From contig NZ_NTHN02000020.1 in assembly GCF_002300555.2 (NCBI RefSeq), forward strand, positions 1 through 64,000: a stretch of 64,000 nt of DNA, in the 5' to 3' direction. A program made the translations under genes and the position numbers. This DNA comes from Alloyangia mangrovi. GTDB taxonomy: Bacteria > Pseudomonadota > Alphaproteobacteria > Rhodobacterales > Rhodobacteraceae. Below, one piece after another: positions 34,424 to 44,042 of the stretch; position 1 is the first letter of the stretch; each line of letters starts with the position of its first letter. Under the pieces are notes generated by a model. The model made no database searches and was not told the origin of the DNA. It was given only the letters and a program-made list of their open reading frames with translations.

Positions 34424-35138
34424 TCAATCGGCGGAAATGCCCAGGTAGGACTTGATCGAAGCGACATCGACACCGCCCGAGCCGTCCTGCAGCTTGCTCT
34501 GCGCGAGGGTCTCGACGACGTGCTGGTACTCCTCGAGATAGCCCGGCGCGAGGTCATGCGCGATGCCCTGGTGGCAGTCGATGCAGGTCATGTTCTCGTC
34601 GACCGCGCGCTGGTGGTTCTGTGCGGCCCGGGTCTCCTGGATGGTGAAATCCATGTACTCGAAGGCATGGCAGTTGCGGCATTCGCGGCTGTCGGTGGCC
34701 TTCATCTTCTTCCACACCGCCGCGGCCATCTCGAGCCTCCGGTGCTCGTATTTCTCCGAAGTATTTATGGTGCCCATCACCTCGTGGTAGACGTCCTTCA
34801 CCGCCATGACCTTGGCCTTCATCTTGTACTGCCACTCGTGCGGGACGTGGCAGTCCGAACAGATCGCCCGCACCCCGGAGTGATTGTTGTAATGGACGGT
34901 CTGGCGGTACTCGCCGAGGTTGGTCTCCATCGAGTGGCAGGAGGTGCAGAACTCCTCGGTGTTGGTCAGCTCCAGCGACCAGTGGAAGCCGCCCCAGAAG
35001 AGGATGCCCCCCCAGAAAGCCCGCGATCAGCAGGAAGCCGGCGCTGAATAGGCCGGTGGGGCTCCAGAAAGCGTCCCAGATGCGCAGCAGGATGTTGCGT
35101 CGGCCGGGCTTGTCCCCGTGCATGTTTTTGTCCGGCAT
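34424..35138 (-). CDS. napC: NapC, tetraheme c-type quinol dehydrogenase, frameshifted in a C7 run
   Basis: NapC passes electrons from quinol to NapB/NapA. The N-terminal anchor (LLRIWDAFWSPTGLFSAGFL) and the rest are in different frames. The break is a seven-base C run (plus strand 35007-35013); with six the protein reads FLGGILFWGGFHWSLELTN followed by EEFCTSCHSME. The four heme sites CTSCH, CSDCH, CRNCH and CIDCH are then all present, and the length is about 237 residues. The start at 35138 has GGGAGA. Last recognisable nap gene of the operon. Confidence 0.88.
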
Positions 35139-35165
35139 GTCGTCTCTCCCGGTTGGGTCGTTGCG

Positions 35166-35609
35166 TCAGCGCGAGATGCTGGAGGCTTCGAAGTCGTTGC
35201 CGACAAGCGCCGGCGCATCCGCCTGCGGAACGTGGCACTGGGTACAGAACCAGCGGGTGCCGGCCACCGTGTCGAGCTGGTTGCCGTTGCGGTCGAGGTA
35301 ATGGGTCATCGACAGCGTCGGGGCGCCGCGGTCGCCGGCGTTGGTCCAGTCGTGGCAACTCAGGCACTGGTTGGTGCGCAGGTCGATCTGGTACTGGGTC
35401 ATGGAATGGGGGATCGTCGGCGGCTGCTGGCGATAGTTGCGCACCTCGCGGCCCAGCTGCTGCGGGTAGACCTCGGGCGGCTCGAGCTCCTGGTCGACGG
35501 CCGCGCCGCGCAGGGAGTGGATGCCTCCAGTCGTCTGGGCCACGACCAGCCCCGCGACCAGCAGGGGCGAGGCGAAGGCGGCGATCTTCGCGATGACCGT
35601 CAGTTTCAT
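35166..35609 (-). CDS. napB: NapB, diheme c-type cytochrome subunit of periplasmic nitrate reductase
   Basis: A 147-residue periplasmic protein with a signal peptide (MKLTVIAKIAAFASPLLVAG, then LVVAQT). Two heme-attachment sites CLSCH and CTQCH are visible. NapB signatures include PPTIPHSM and WFCTQCHVPQ. It receives electrons from NapC and reduces NapA. The start at 35609 is preceded by AAGGAGAG; longer in-frame readings upstream run through napH and are rejected. Confidence 0.93.
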   Translation of the reverse strand: MKLTVIAKIAAFASPLLVAGLVVAQTTGGIHSLRGAAVDQELEPPEVYPQQLGREVRNYRQQPPTIPHSMTQYQIDLRTNQCLSCHDWTNAGDRGAPTLSMTHYLDRNGNQLDTVAGTRWFCTQCHVPQADAPALVGNDFEASSISR

Positions 35610-35646
35610 GGGCGCTCTCCTTAGTTGTCTCGCAGGGGAAATCCCC

Positions 35647-36552
35647 TCAGGCGGCGGTTGTCCCGGAGCGTTCCGGCGGTGGCAGGGCTTCGACGTGCTG
35701 GTCGAAGCGGTGGGTGAACTCGAAGACGTTGACCGAGCAGACATCGACGCAGCGGCCACAGTTGGTGCAATCGGGCGAGAGGATCAGCGGCGTCTCGCCG
35801 TCCTTGCCTCGCAGTGCCGGGGCGATGACGTGGTTCTCGGGGCAGACCGCGAAGCAATCCATGCAGTCGTCGCAGGCGGCGCGCCGCGGTGCGCTGACCC
35901 GCAGCAGGCTGTATGTGCCCAGCAGGCCATAGAAGGCGCCGACCGGGCAGAGATGCCCGCACCATCCCCGGCGCGAGACCAGCAGATCGAAGAGGAAGAC
36001 CAGCGCCACCAGCGCCCAGGCAAAGCCCATGCCGAAGACCAGCCCGCGGTGCAGCATGGTGATCGGGTTGACCACCTCCCAGGCGATGGTGCCGGTCAGC
36101 GCCGAGACGATCAGCACCATGGCCAGCAGCCAGAGCCTTGTATGACGCTTGGGCTGCCAGCCCTTCTGCAGGCCGAGCGTCTCGTGCAGCCAATGCGCGG
36201 CGTCGGTCACCGGATTGATCGGGCAGACCCAGGAGCAATAGACCCGCCCGCCGATCAGCGCGTAGGCGGCGAGCACGATCAGCGCGCCGATGAGGGCGGT
36301 GAGCTCGGGCCAGTGCCCGGCGACAAGGCTCTGCGCCAGCACCAGCGGGTCGGTCAGCGGCAGGACGCCGAAGGTCCGCGAGCCGGCCAGCGTGCCGGCC
36401 ACCCACCAGAGACCTAACCACGGCCCGAGCAGGAAAAGCCCCAGGAAGAAGGCCTGGGACAGCCGCCGCAGGACGAGGAAACGGTGCGCGGGCCACCACC
36501 CCTTGAGGCGGGTCGCCTCCTCGCCGACCGGGAGTTTCATCGTCTCCTTCAT
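35647..36552 (-). CDS. napH: NapH, membrane iron-sulfur quinol-oxidising subunit
   Basis: A 301-residue protein with four membrane helices, two cytoplasmic CxxxCP motifs ([10 protein letters not shown] and [10 protein letters not shown]) and two 4Fe-4S motifs near the C-terminus ([13 protein letters not shown] and [13 protein letters not shown]), all characteristic of NapH. With NapG it forms a second route of electrons from quinol to NapC. ATG 36552 overlaps the napG stop and has GGAG upstream; ATG 36540 is less likely. Confidence 0.93.
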   Translation of the reverse strand: MKETMKLPVGEEATRLKGWWPAHRFLVLRRLSQAFFLGLFLLGPWLGLWWVAGTLAGSRTFGVLPLTDPLVLAQSLVAGHWPELTALIGALIVLAAYALIGGRVYCSWVCPINPVTDAAHWLHETLGLQKGWQPKRHTRLWLLAMVLIVSALTGTIAWEVVNPITMLHRGLVFGMGFAWALVALVFLFDLLVSRRGWCGHLCPVGAFYGLLGTYSLLRVSAPRRAACDDCMDCFAVCPENHVIAPALRGKDGETPLILSPDCTNCGRCVDVCSVNVFEFTHRFDQHVEALPPPERSGTTAA

Positions 36553-37364
36553 TCGCCCGCTCCTGGCAGCGTGAAGCTGGGCTCGAAGCCACCCGGCGCG
36601 GCAAGGTTGTCGGTGCCCGGCCCGGGCAGGCGGTCGGGCAGGTCGATCACCCCTTCGACCAGCGGGCCGCCGTGTTCCTCCATTTCCTCCCAGCCCTTGC
36701 GGTAGTGCTCGGCCGGCGCGCCGCGCGCGAGGCGCAGCGGCAGCACCTTGATCGCCGCCTCGGGCAGCACGCAGCTCTTCTCGCACTTGCCGCAGCCGGT
36801 GCAGTGCTCGGCGTGCACCGTGGGGGCGAAGATTGCGTGATGCCCCGAGCGCTCGTTGTGCGACAGCTCGAGGGTGATCGCCGCGTCGATCACCGGGCAG
36901 ACCCGGTAGCAGACGTCGCAGCGCAGCCCGAGGAAGTTGAGGCAGTTCTCCTGGTCGACCAGGACGGCGGTGCCCATGCGGGCGTCGTCGATATTGGTGA
37001 GCGCCGGGTCGAGCGCGCCGGTGGGGCAGGCGGTGACGCAGGGGATGTCGTCGCACATCTCGCAGGGCACGTCGCGGGCGGTGAAGAAGGGCGTACCGGT
37101 GGCGGGGCCGTCGGCGCCCAGCTCCGCAAGTGCCAGCGTGTCATAGGGGCAGTCCCGAACGCAGAGCCCGCAGCGGATGCAGGCACCGAGGAAATCGGTT
37201 TCGGGCAGGGCGCCGGGCGGGCGCAGCGCCTCGGCCGGGAGCGCCCGTGCATCCCGCGCCAGCCAGACCAATGCGCCGCCCGCCAGTGCGCAGCCACCCG
37301 CCATCCGCGCGGTGTCCATCAGGAACCTGCGGCGTTGCGGCGACAGCGGCGTGGCGGCGGGCAT
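36549..37364 (-). CDS. napG: NapG, periplasmic ferredoxin-type protein
   Basis: A 271-residue protein with a twin-arginine signal ([20 protein letters not shown]) and four 4Fe-4S clusters of cysteines: [35 protein letters not shown], and [11 protein letters not shown]. This is the standard NapG pattern, and it partners NapH. The start at 37364 has GAGGAGG. Its stop overlaps the napH start. Confidence 0.92.
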   Translation of the reverse strand: MPAATPLSPQRRRFLMDTARMAGGCALAGGALVWLARDARALPAEALRPPGALPETDFLGACIRCGLCVRDCPYDTLALAELGADGPATGTPFFTARDVPCEMCDDIPCVTACPTGALDPALTNIDDARMGTAVLVDQENCLNFLGLRCDVCYRVCPVIDAAITLELSHNERSGHHAIFAPTVHAEHCTGCGKCEKSCVLPEAAIKVLPLRLARGAPAEHYRKGWEEMEEHGGPLVEGVIDLPDRLPGPGTDNLAAPGGFEPSFTLPGAGE

Positions 37365-37416
37365 GACGGACCTCCTCTGGCGTCTCCCGTGGCGTGATGC
37401 GGGGCCCGGGCGGGAC

Positions 37417-39909
37417 TCAGACGCGCTCGACCTTGCAGGCGCACTTCTTGAAGTCGGTCTGCTTCGAGAGCGGGCAGGTGGCGTCTAGCGTCAGCTTGTT
37501 GATCAGCTGCCCCTCGTCGAACCAAGGCACGAAGACCAGTCCCTTGGGCGGCTTGTTGCGACCGCGGGTCTCCAGCCGGCTCAGCATCTCGCCGCGGCGG
37601 GTGGAGATACTGATCTCCTGGCCGCGCCGGAGTCCGCGGGCCTCGGCGTCCTCGGGGTGCATGAAGACGACCGCCGCCGGAAAGGCCCGGTGCAGTTCGG
37701 GCACCCGCCGGGTCATCGAGCCGGAGTGCCAATGTTCGAGCACGCGCCCGGTGGAGAGCCAGAGATCATATTCCTCGTCGGGCGCCTCCGGCGGGGCCTC
37801 GTAGGGCGCGAAGATGATCTTGGCCTTGCCGTCCGGGTAGCCGTAGAAAGAGACCTCGGAGCCCTCGGGCACATAGGGATCGTAGCCCTCGCGGAAGCGG
37901 TAGAGCGTCTCCTGGCCATCTACCACGGGCCAGCGGAGCCCGCGCGCCTGGTGGTATTGCTCGAAGGGCGCGAGATCGTGGCCGTGGCCGCGTCCGAACA
38001 TGGCGTATTCCTCGAACAGGCCTTTCTGGACGTAGAAGCCGAAATGCTCGGCCTCGACATTGTCGAAACCCTCCGCGGTTTCTTCGGTCGGGTATTGGTT
38101 CACCTGGCCGTTCTCATAGAGCACCTCGTAGAGGGTCTTGCCGGCCAGCTCGGGTATCTTCGCGACCAGCTCTTCGCCCCAGGCCTCCTCGACGGTGAAG
38201 CGCTTGGCGAATTCCATCAGCTGCCACAGGTCCGACTTGGCCTCTCCCGGCGCCATCACCTGTTGGTGCCAGAACTGCGTGCGGCGCTCGGCATTGCCAT
38301 AGGCACCCTCTTTCTCGACCCACATGGCGGCGGGCAGGATGAGGTCCGCCGACATGGCGGTGACGGTCGGGTAGGCATCCGAAACGGTCACGAAGTTCTG
38401 GGAATTGCGATAGCCCGGCCAGCCTTCCTCGTTGATATTGGCGGCGGCCTGCATGTTGTTGTTGCACTGCACCCAGTAGGCGTTGAGCGTGCCGTCCTTC
38501 AGCGCGCGGTTCTGCGCCACGGCGTGCAGGCCGGGCTTGTCGGGAATGGTGCCCTCGGGGAGCTTCCAGATCTCCTCGGCATGGGCGCGGTGCTCGGGGT
38601 TCGTGACCACCATGTCGGCGGGCAGGCGATGCGAGAAGGTGCCCACCTCGCGCGCGGTGCCGCAGGCCGAGGGCTGGCCGGTCAGCGAGAATGGCGAGTT
38701 GCCCGGCTCGGAAATCTTCCCGGTCAGCAGGTGGACGTTGTAGACCAGCCCGTTCACCCAGGACCCGCGCGTGTGCTGGTTGAATCCCATGGTCCAGAGC
38801 GACATGACCTTGCGGTCAGGGTCGGCGTATTGCTCGGCCAGACGCTCGAGCTGATGCGCCGGAACGCCGGACATCTCGGCGACCTTCTCCAGCGTGTAGT
38901 CCGCGACCGCAGCGGCGTATTCGTCGAAATCGATGGGCGTCAGCTCGCCGGAGTCGGGGTTGGCCGCGGCCTGCTGCAGCGGGTTGGTGTCGCGCAGCCC
39001 GTAGCCGATGTCGGTGGCGGTCTTGGTGATGTTGACGTGCTTTTCCAGGAAGTCCCAGTTCACCGCATCGTTCTGGATGATGTAATTGGCGATGTAGTTG
39101 AGGATCGCGAGGTCCGTCTGCGGGGTGAAGACCATGCCGTTGTCCGCGAGCTCGAAGCTGCGGTGCTCGAAGGTCGACAGCACGTGCACCTGCGCGCCGG
39201 GCTTGGTCAGCCGGGTGTCGGTCAGCCGCGACCAGAGGATCGGGTGCATCTCGGCCATGTTCGAGCCCCAGAGCACGAAGGTGTCGGCCTGCTCGAAGTC
39301 GTCGTAGCAGCCCATCGGCTCGTCGATGCCGAAGGCGCGCATGAAGCCGACCACCGCCGAGGCCATGCAGTGCCGGGCGTTGGGGTCGATGTTGTTCGAC
39401 CGGAAGCCCGCCTTCATCAGCTTGGAGGCAGCATAGCCCTCCCAGACCGTCCATTGCCCCGAGCCGAACATGCCGACCGAGGTCGGCCCATTGGCGGCCA
39501 GCGCCGCCTTCCACTTCTCGGCCATGACGTCGAAGGCCTCGTCCCAGCTTACCGGCTCGAACTCGCCGTTCTTGTCGTATTTCCCGCCCGACTTGCGCAG
39601 CATCGGCGTGGTCAGCCGGTCGGTGCCGTACATGATCTTGGACAGGAAATAGCCCTTGATGCAGTTGAGGCCGCGGTTCACCGGCGCCTCGGGGTCGCCT
39701 TGGGTGGCAACGACGCGGCCTTCCTTGGTGCCCACCAGCACCGAGCAGCCGGTGCCGCAGAACCGGCAAGGGGCCTTGTCCCAGCGGATGTCGGAGTTTC
39801 CGGGGGTCTGGGCCAGCGCGGCGGGAGCGAGCGAGATGCCCGCCGCGGCGGCGGTGCTGGCGGCGGCGGTGGCCTTGAGGAAAGTCCTGCGCGAGTCCGA
39901 GATGGTCAT
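37417..39909 (-). CDS. napA: NapA, periplasmic nitrate reductase catalytic subunit
   Basis: An 830-residue molybdopterin (bis-MGD) enzyme. A twin-arginine signal ([13 protein letters not shown]) is followed by a 4Fe-4S site at Cys48, Cys51, Cys55 and Cys83 (CRFCGTGC and NCIKGYF). The molybdenum-ligating cysteine is Cys181 in NARHCMASA. The length is the usual one for alphaproteobacterial NapA. It reduces nitrate to nitrite in the periplasm, for redox balancing or denitrification. It is preceded by napD (3-base gap). Confidence 0.97.
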   Translation of the reverse strand: MTISDSRRTFLKATAAASTAAAAGISLAPAALAQTPGNSDIRWDKAPCRFCGTGCSVLVGTKEGRVVATQGDPEAPVNRGLNCIKGYFLSKIMYGTDRLTTPMLRKSGGKYDKNGEFEPVSWDEAFDVMAEKWKAALAANGPTSVGMFGSGQWTVWEGYAASKLMKAGFRSNNIDPNARHCMASAVVGFMRAFGIDEPMGCYDDFEQADTFVLWGSNMAEMHPILWSRLTDTRLTKPGAQVHVLSTFEHRSFELADNGMVFTPQTDLAILNYIANYIIQNDAVNWDFLEKHVNITKTATDIGYGLRDTNPLQQAAANPDSGELTPIDFDEYAAAVADYTLEKVAEMSGVPAHQLERLAEQYADPDRKVMSLWTMGFNQHTRGSWVNGLVYNVHLLTGKISEPGNSPFSLTGQPSACGTAREVGTFSHRLPADMVVTNPEHRAHAEEIWKLPEGTIPDKPGLHAVAQNRALKDGTLNAYWVQCNNNMQAAANINEEGWPGYRNSQNFVTVSDAYPTVTAMSADLILPAAMWVEKEGAYGNAERRTQFWHQQVMAPGEAKSDLWQLMEFAKRFTVEEAWGEELVAKIPELAGKTLYEVLYENGQVNQYPTEETAEGFDNVEAEHFGFYVQKGLFEEYAMFGRGHGHDLAPFEQYHQARGLRWPVVDGQETLYRFREGYDPYVPEGSEVSFYGYPDGKAKIIFAPYEAPPEAPDEEYDLWLSTGRVLEHWHSGSMTRRVPELHRAFPAAVVFMHPEDAEARGLRRGQEISISTRRGEMLSRLETRGRNKPPKGLVFVPWFDEGQLINKLTLDATCPLSKQTDFKKCACKVERV

Positions 39910-39912
39910 GGG

Positions 39913-40185
39913 TCAGGTCTCCGGATGGGGGGCGGCGGGGGATGGGCGGTGCGGGAGTTCTTCGAAATGGTGGTAGTTGATGGTCAGCGAGATCACGCCG
40001 CGGATCTGGTGCAGCGACATGATGATGTCCGAGGCAAAGGCCGCGTCGGTGTCCTCGACCACGACCACCAGACGGCCATCCTCGGTTGCTGCATGCACCT
40101 CGACGCCTTTGAGTGCTTCCATCTGCGCGCGGGCCGCGGGCAGCGCATCGCGACGGACATGGACAAGGCAGCCGCAGATGTTCAT
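39913..40185 (-). CDS. napD: NapD, NapA maturation chaperone
   Basis: A 90-residue ferredoxin-fold protein (MNICGCLVHVRRDALPAARA, then GVEVHAATEDGRLVVVVED). NapD binds the Tat signal of NapA and delays export until the cofactor is inserted. ATG 40185 overlaps the napF stop (ATGA) and the gene ends 3 bases before napA. Confidence 0.9.
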   Translation of the reverse strand: MNICGCLVHVRRDALPAARAQMEALKGVEVHAATEDGRLVVVVEDTDAAFASDIIMSLHQIRGVISLTINYHHFEELPHRPSPAAPHPET

Positions 40186-40700
40186 GCCCTGCCCTCCGCG
40201 GCGGGTGCGGGCTGCTCGAAGGTCACCGCTCCGGCGGGGCAGGTGGCGGCGCAGTCGCCGCAGCCGGTGCATTGCGCGCTGTCGAGCACCGGCGCGGCCC
40301 GGCCGCCGGTCATCAGGCGGAAGCGGATGGCGCGGGGCTCGCAGGCGTCCTCGCAGGAGCGGCAGGAGATGCCGCCCAGAGAGAGGCAACTGTCGGTGAT
40401 GATGGCGCGCCAGGGCCAGTCGGGCACGGCTTGGGCGCTCAGCGCGCCGGTGTCGCAAGCCTCGGCGCAGGCGCCGCAGAAGGTGCAGGCGCCCTTCGAG
40501 AAATCGACGACCGGAGTCGACCGCCCCGCGGGCCCCTCATGGCGGATGATGATCGCTTCGGGACAGGCACTGGCGCAGGCGCCACACCCATTGCAGAGCT
40601 GCGAAAACCCGGTCTGCGCGCCGGGAGGTCTCATCAACGGGGCGGCGGGGCGGGACACTTGCCCCCGCAGGAAGTCGCGTCTGCTGTGCTGGGTCGTCAT
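40182..40700 (-). CDS. napF: NapF, cytoplasmic iron-sulfur protein
   Basis: A 172-residue protein with several 4Fe-4S motifs: CNGCGACASACPE, CTFCGACAEACD, CRSCEDACEP and CTGCGDCAATCP. NapF is a NapA maturation factor. It is the first gene of napFDAGHBC; no napE is seen between it and the upstream TRAP gene. The promoter should lie in 40701-40900. Confidence 0.92.
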   Translation of the reverse strand: MTTQHSRRDFLRGQVSRPAAPLMRPPGAQTGFSQLCNGCGACASACPEAIIIRHEGPAGRSTPVVDFSKGACTFCGACAEACDTGALSAQAVPDWPWRAIITDSCLSLGGISCRSCEDACEPRAIRFRLMTGGRAAPVLDSAQCTGCGDCAATCPAGAVTFEQPAPAAEGRA

Positions 40701-40746
40701 GGACGTCCTGGCCTTCCGATGTCTCCGCGATCAATCCTGCGGATGC

Positions 40747-40785
40747 TTTATATGAGTCACAGACTGCCACAGGTTGTCCCGACAA
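40747..40785 (-). promoter_or_regulatory. Possible nap promoter with TTGTC-GACAA inverted repeat
   Basis: On the minus strand, TATAAA (plus strand 40747-40752) is a good -10 candidate about 50 bases from the napF start. The perfect inverted repeat TTGTCCCGACAA lies at 40774-40785, just above the expected -35. A full FNR box (TTGAT-N4-ATCAA) is not present; only a lone TTGAT occurs near 40725-40730. Tentative. Confidence 0.35.
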
Positions 40786-40903
40786 GGAAGCTTCGCGCTG
40801 TAGGGGCAGGAATATCGCCGGAAATCCGCCTGTGGCGCGGCGGTGCCCGGGTGTGTCGGTCGGAGGCGTCCGGCACCCTCGGCGCGGCTCATGTTCGGAA
40901 TAG

Positions 40904-40931
40904 AAAAAGCCGGAGGCTTGTGGCCCCCGGC
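40904..40931 (-). terminator. Rho-independent terminator of the dctQMP operon
   Basis: On the minus strand the arms GCCGGGGGC and GCCTCCGGC (plus strand 40923-40931 and 40909-40917) form a 9-bp stem with one G-T pair and a 5-base loop, followed by TTTTT (40908-40904). It lies 28 bases after the dctP stop. The structure is typical and separates the TRAP operon from nap. Confidence 0.85.
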
Positions 40932-40958
40932 AGAATGCAGCGCAGCGCGCGTCCTTGC

Positions 40959-41930
40959 TCAGTCGGCGAAGAGCTCGCGCAGCTTCGCGCCGTGCTCGGG
41001 GCTGGTCGCGAGGATCGGCTTCCAGCCGGACTCCTGCGCAAGAGCGCCGAACTCGGTGGCCGCATCGGCGTCGAGGTCGATCATCTCGATCCCCGCCTCG
41101 ATCTGCTTCGCCTTCTCGGCCTCGGCAAGGTCCTGCACCAGCGAGGAGGAGGATTCGGTTTCGATCATCAGCCCCTCGAGGAAGGCCTGCTGCTCTTCCG
41201 ACAGCGACTCCCAGGTCTTGAGGCTGAGATAAAGGCCGGTCTCGACCTGGTAGAAGCCGGGGTTCACCCGGGCGCCGGTCTTGTCCTGCCAGCCAAGGTC
41301 GAAGACGCCGATCGAGGGCCAGCCGTAGCCGTCGATCACGCCGCGCTCGAGGGCGGTGTAGACCTCGCCCGGGGCGGTCTGCATCGGCGTGGCGCCGAGG
41401 TCCTTGAAGAACGCCTGGTACACGGGGACCGAGCGCAGTTTCAGCCCGTCGAGCTTGCCGCCTTCGGGCGCTTCGTTGAGGTAGATGTGGTAGTTGATGC
41501 CCTGCGTCAGGCGGCCGAGCCAGTGGATCCGGGCCTTGTCCTCGTGCAACTGGTTCATCAGCGCGTAGCCGCCGTTCTCGCGCAGCTCCGACATCGGGCG
41601 GGTGGCGAGGGTCATGGCGACGCCCTCGGGCACGAGGCTGGCGTGGAACACGGCGGTGGTGTTGGCGATGTCGACGATGCCATTGCGCAGCGCGTTGCCG
41701 ATCTCGAAGGGGGGCATGGCCTCGGGCCCGCCGATCACTTCGATCTTCAGAACGCCTTCACCCTTTGCGTTCACCTTCGAGACGAAGTCCTCGAAGGGCT
41801 TGGCGAAGGTCGTGCCGGGCTGGAAGGCGGTGATGGCGCGCAGCGTGGTCTCTGCCGCGGCGAGCGGGCCGCCGAGCGCGAGGGCTGCCACCACGGCCAT
41901 GCCTGCCGTCTTGAGGGAGCGGATTTTCAT
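40959..41930 (-). CDS. dctP: TRAP transporter substrate-binding protein, DctP family (second system)
   Basis: A 323-residue periplasmic protein with a signal peptide (MAVVAALALGGPLAAAET). GLKLRSVPVYQAFFKDLGAT and PGEVYTALERGVIDGYGW are the DctP ligand-binding segments. It is the last gene of a dctQ-dctM-dctP set on the minus strand, and is only distantly similar to the DctP at 12.9 kb. The neighbouring aryl-CoA ligase suggests an aromatic or related carboxylate as ligand (inference). Confidence 0.92.
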   Translation of the reverse strand: MKIRSLKTAGMAVVAALALGGPLAAAETTLRAITAFQPGTTFAKPFEDFVSKVNAKGEGVLKIEVIGGPEAMPPFEIGNALRNGIVDIANTTAVFHASLVPEGVAMTLATRPMSELRENGGYALMNQLHEDKARIHWLGRLTQGINYHIYLNEAPEGGKLDGLKLRSVPVYQAFFKDLGATPMQTAPGEVYTALERGVIDGYGWPSIGVFDLGWQDKTGARVNPGFYQVETGLYLSLKTWESLSEEQQAFLEGLMIETESSSSLVQDLAEAEKAKQIEAGIEMIDLDADAATEFGALAQESGWKPILATSPEHGAKLRELFAD

Positions 41931-41969
41931 TGTTGTTCTCCGGACTGTTGGACTTGGGAAAGGGGCCTG

Positions 41970-43283
41970 TCAGCGCACCAGCGCGGGCAGGAAAAGCGTG
42001 AGCTGCGGCACCATCAGCATCAGGATCAGCACGCCGATCTCGATCAGGATGAAGGGGGCAGCCGCCTTGTAGATGCTGACCAGCGGCACCGAGCGGCTCG
42101 CGCCCTGCATGACCATCAGCAGGATGCCGAAAGGCGGGGTCAGCATGCCGAGCTCGATCGCCACCAGCATCATAAGCCCCAGCCAGACGACCTCGATCCC
42201 TGCCGCATGGGCGAGCGGCATGAAGATCGGCAGGGTGATCATCATCATCGAGATCTGGTCGATGAAGCAGCCCAGCACGAGCAGGATCAGCAGCATGCAG
42301 ACGATCAGCGTCATCGGAGTGGGGTCGACCGCGTTGATCAACTGCAGCATCCCCGAGGTGGCGCCGGAGAACGACAGGATCTGCGAGAAGGTTGTCGAGG
42401 CGACGATGATGAAGAGGATCGATACCGAGACCTTTGCGGTCTCGGTCATCGCCTTGGTCAGCGCCGCCCAGCTCAGCTTGCGGTAGAGGGCGGTGGCGAT
42501 GAGCGCGGCAAAGGCACCAAGTCCCGCGGCCTCGGTCGGGGTGGCGATGCCGGCCAGCATGCTGCCGATCACCGCGATGAAGATGCCGAAGAGCGGCAGC
42601 ACGTCGCGCAGGAAGGGGACGATCCGCTCGGCCAGCGTGTAGGCGCTGGCGCTGGTGTCGCGCGGTGCGCTCTGCGGGCGGAAGTGGCCGGTCAGGATGA
42701 CGAAGAGCAGGAAGAGCGCGGCCATCAGCAGCCCCGGCACCAGCCCGCCGATCAGCAGCTGGGTGATCGAGATGCCCGAGAGCGAGCCGAGCATGACCGC
42801 CAGCGTCGATGGCGGGATCAGCACGGCGATGCCGCCCACCGCCATGACCGGGCCGAGCGCCAGCGTCGTCGAATAGCCCCGGCGCAGCATCTCCTGCGAG
42901 AGCGTGCCGCCGAGCAGCGCGGTGTTGGCGATCGACGAACCCGAGAGCGCTGCAAAGGCGGTGCCGCCGACCACCGACACGCAGCCGAGCCGGGCAGGAA
43001 GCCGGTGCAGCAGCCGCTCGATCGCCTCGATTGCCTTGTAGGCAAGGCCGCAGTGGAACAGCAGCTCGCCCATCAGCACGAAGAGCGGGATCGGCACGAG
43101 CGAGAAGGAATTGACCGACATGGAGGCGTTTCGCACCAGCTGCTCGATGCCCGCGCCGCTGCCGAGGAACAGCCAGGCGCCGATCAGATTGGCGCCGAGG
43201 AAGGCGAGGGCGACCGGGGTGCCGATCGCAAAGAGCACCGCCAGCACGCCGCCGAGCAGCGCGATGATCTCGAGCCAGCTCAT
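41970..43283 (-). CDS. dctM: TRAP transporter large membrane subunit, DctM family (second system)
   Basis: A 437-residue polytopic protein with DctM signatures FSLVPIPLFVLMGELLFHCG, GGTAFAALSGSSIANTALLG, AVLIPPSTLAVMLGSLS, and ATPTEAAGLGAFAAL. The real start is ATG 43283, overlapping the dctQ stop. It provides the sodium-coupled path for the ligand captured by DctP. Confidence 0.93.
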   Translation of the reverse strand: MSWLEIIALLGGVLAVLFAIGTPVALAFLGANLIGAWLFLGSGAGIEQLVRNASMSVNSFSLVPIPLFVLMGELLFHCGLAYKAIEAIERLLHRLPARLGCVSVVGGTAFAALSGSSIANTALLGGTLSQEMLRRGYSTTLALGPVMAVGGIAVLIPPSTLAVMLGSLSGISITQLLIGGLVPGLLMAALFLLFVILTGHFRPQSAPRDTSASAYTLAERIVPFLRDVLPLFGIFIAVIGSMLAGIATPTEAAGLGAFAALIATALYRKLSWAALTKAMTETAKVSVSILFIIVASTTFSQILSFSGATSGMLQLINAVDPTPMTLIVCMLLILLVLGCFIDQISMMMITLPIFMPLAHAAGIEVVWLGLMMLVAIELGMLTPPFGILLMVMQGASRSVPLVSIYKAAAPFILIEIGVLILMLMVPQLTLFLPALVR

Positions 43284-43759
43284 ATCCGGGCCTCCCCGGT
43301 GACGATCCGGGTCAGGAACTCGGCCGTGCAAAGGCCGAAGCAGAGCACCATGGGGGTCATGAGGTACCACTCGGGGAAGATGAGGTTCTTGAAGACCAGC
43401 GAGCCGAGCGCGTAGCTGTCGAAGGTCACGCGCACCGCGACGACCAGCAGGATCGCCGAGATCACGCCGCCGAAGAGGTTCGAGGCCTTGATCAGCCAGC
43501 GGGCCTTCGCCTCGCTGACGGTGCGCAGCAGCACGTCGACGTTCACATGGCCATGATTGTGCAGCACCCAGGGCGCGCCGGTGAAGGTCGAGATGGTCAG
43601 CAGGTACTCGGTCAGCTCGTTGAGCCAGGACCAGCGGACGAGGCCGGTGTTCCTCAGGACGACATCGCCCACCACGAGGACGCTCAGGAGGGCAAGCGAG
43701 GTGGCGGAGATGCCGCCGCAGAGTTTCATCACCCAGGTCAGGCTTCGTGCCCGTGACAT
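43280..43759 (-). CDS. dctQ: TRAP transporter small membrane subunit, DctQ family (second system)
   Basis: A 159-residue protein with four membrane spans (SATSLALLSVLVVGDVVLRN, LLTISTFTGAPWVLHNHGHV, FGGVISAILLVVAVRVTF, YLMTPMVLCFGLCTAEFLTR). The HGHVNVDVL segment is typical of DctQ. It is the first gene of the operon, with an AT-rich inverted repeat just upstream at 43793-43820. Confidence 0.9.
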   Translation of the reverse strand: MSRARSLTWVMKLCGGISATSLALLSVLVVGDVVLRNTGLVRWSWLNELTEYLLTISTFTGAPWVLHNHGHVNVDVLLRTVSEAKARWLIKASNLFGGVISAILLVVAVRVTFDSYALGSLVFKNLIFPEWYLMTPMVLCFGLCTAEFLTRIVTGEARI

Positions 43760-43792
43760 CGCATGCGCTCCTTAGTTCCGGCCATTCGTAAA

Positions 43793-43820
43793 ACATTTAC
43801 TTTAGACATAAATTAAATGT
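43793..43820. promoter_or_regulatory. AT-rich inverted repeat upstream of the dctQMP operon
   Basis: ACATTTA (43793-43799) and TAAATGT (43814-43820) form an inverted pair with a 14-base spacer, itself containing ACAT-type half-sites. It lies 34-61 bases upstream of the dctQ start, in a strongly AT-rich patch. A MarR- or GntR-type regulator could bind here; the window has two MarR genes. Confidence 0.45.
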
Positions 43821-43976
43821 CAACTTAAGAGGCGTGCGCGTACTGGTGGAAGTTGTGCAAATATCGCAGATTATTAGCCATTTGAGGTGTCGAATGGCGC
43901 CCCGTCGCAGCCCTTGTAAAATTCATAGCTAAAATAAAATATTGCTGCCCTCCTCCCCGCGATGACACAAGGGAGC

Positions 43977-44006
43977 CACCCGGCGCCTCGGGTTGTGCGC
44001 CGGGTG
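43977..44006. terminator. GC-rich hairpin after the aryl-CoA ligase
   Basis: CACCCGGCGC (43977-43986) pairs perfectly with GCGCCGGGTG (43997-44006) around a 10-base loop. It lies 37-66 bases downstream of the ligase stop on the minus strand. No clear T-tract follows, so efficiency is uncertain. Confidence 0.55.
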
Positions 44007-44042
44007 ATCAGCCGTTGTGAGGTGCGCCCCGCGGCGCGCCGG

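Noticed and set aside
37657-40755. Plus-strand open frame of over 1000 codons antisense to napA, napD and napF
   Set aside because: High-GC third positions keep the antisense frame open. The minus strand encodes complete, recognisable Nap proteins with good starts, and the plus-strand product has no family resemblance.
40720-40760. FNR box upstream of napF
   Set aside because: Only a single TTGAT half-site is visible; the inverted partner ATCAA at the right spacing is absent.
40113-43415. Plus-strand open frame of 1100 codons antisense to the TRAP operon
   Set aside because: Low-complexity His/Asp/Arg-rich product typical of antisense high-GC DNA; the opposite strand encodes DctP and DctM.
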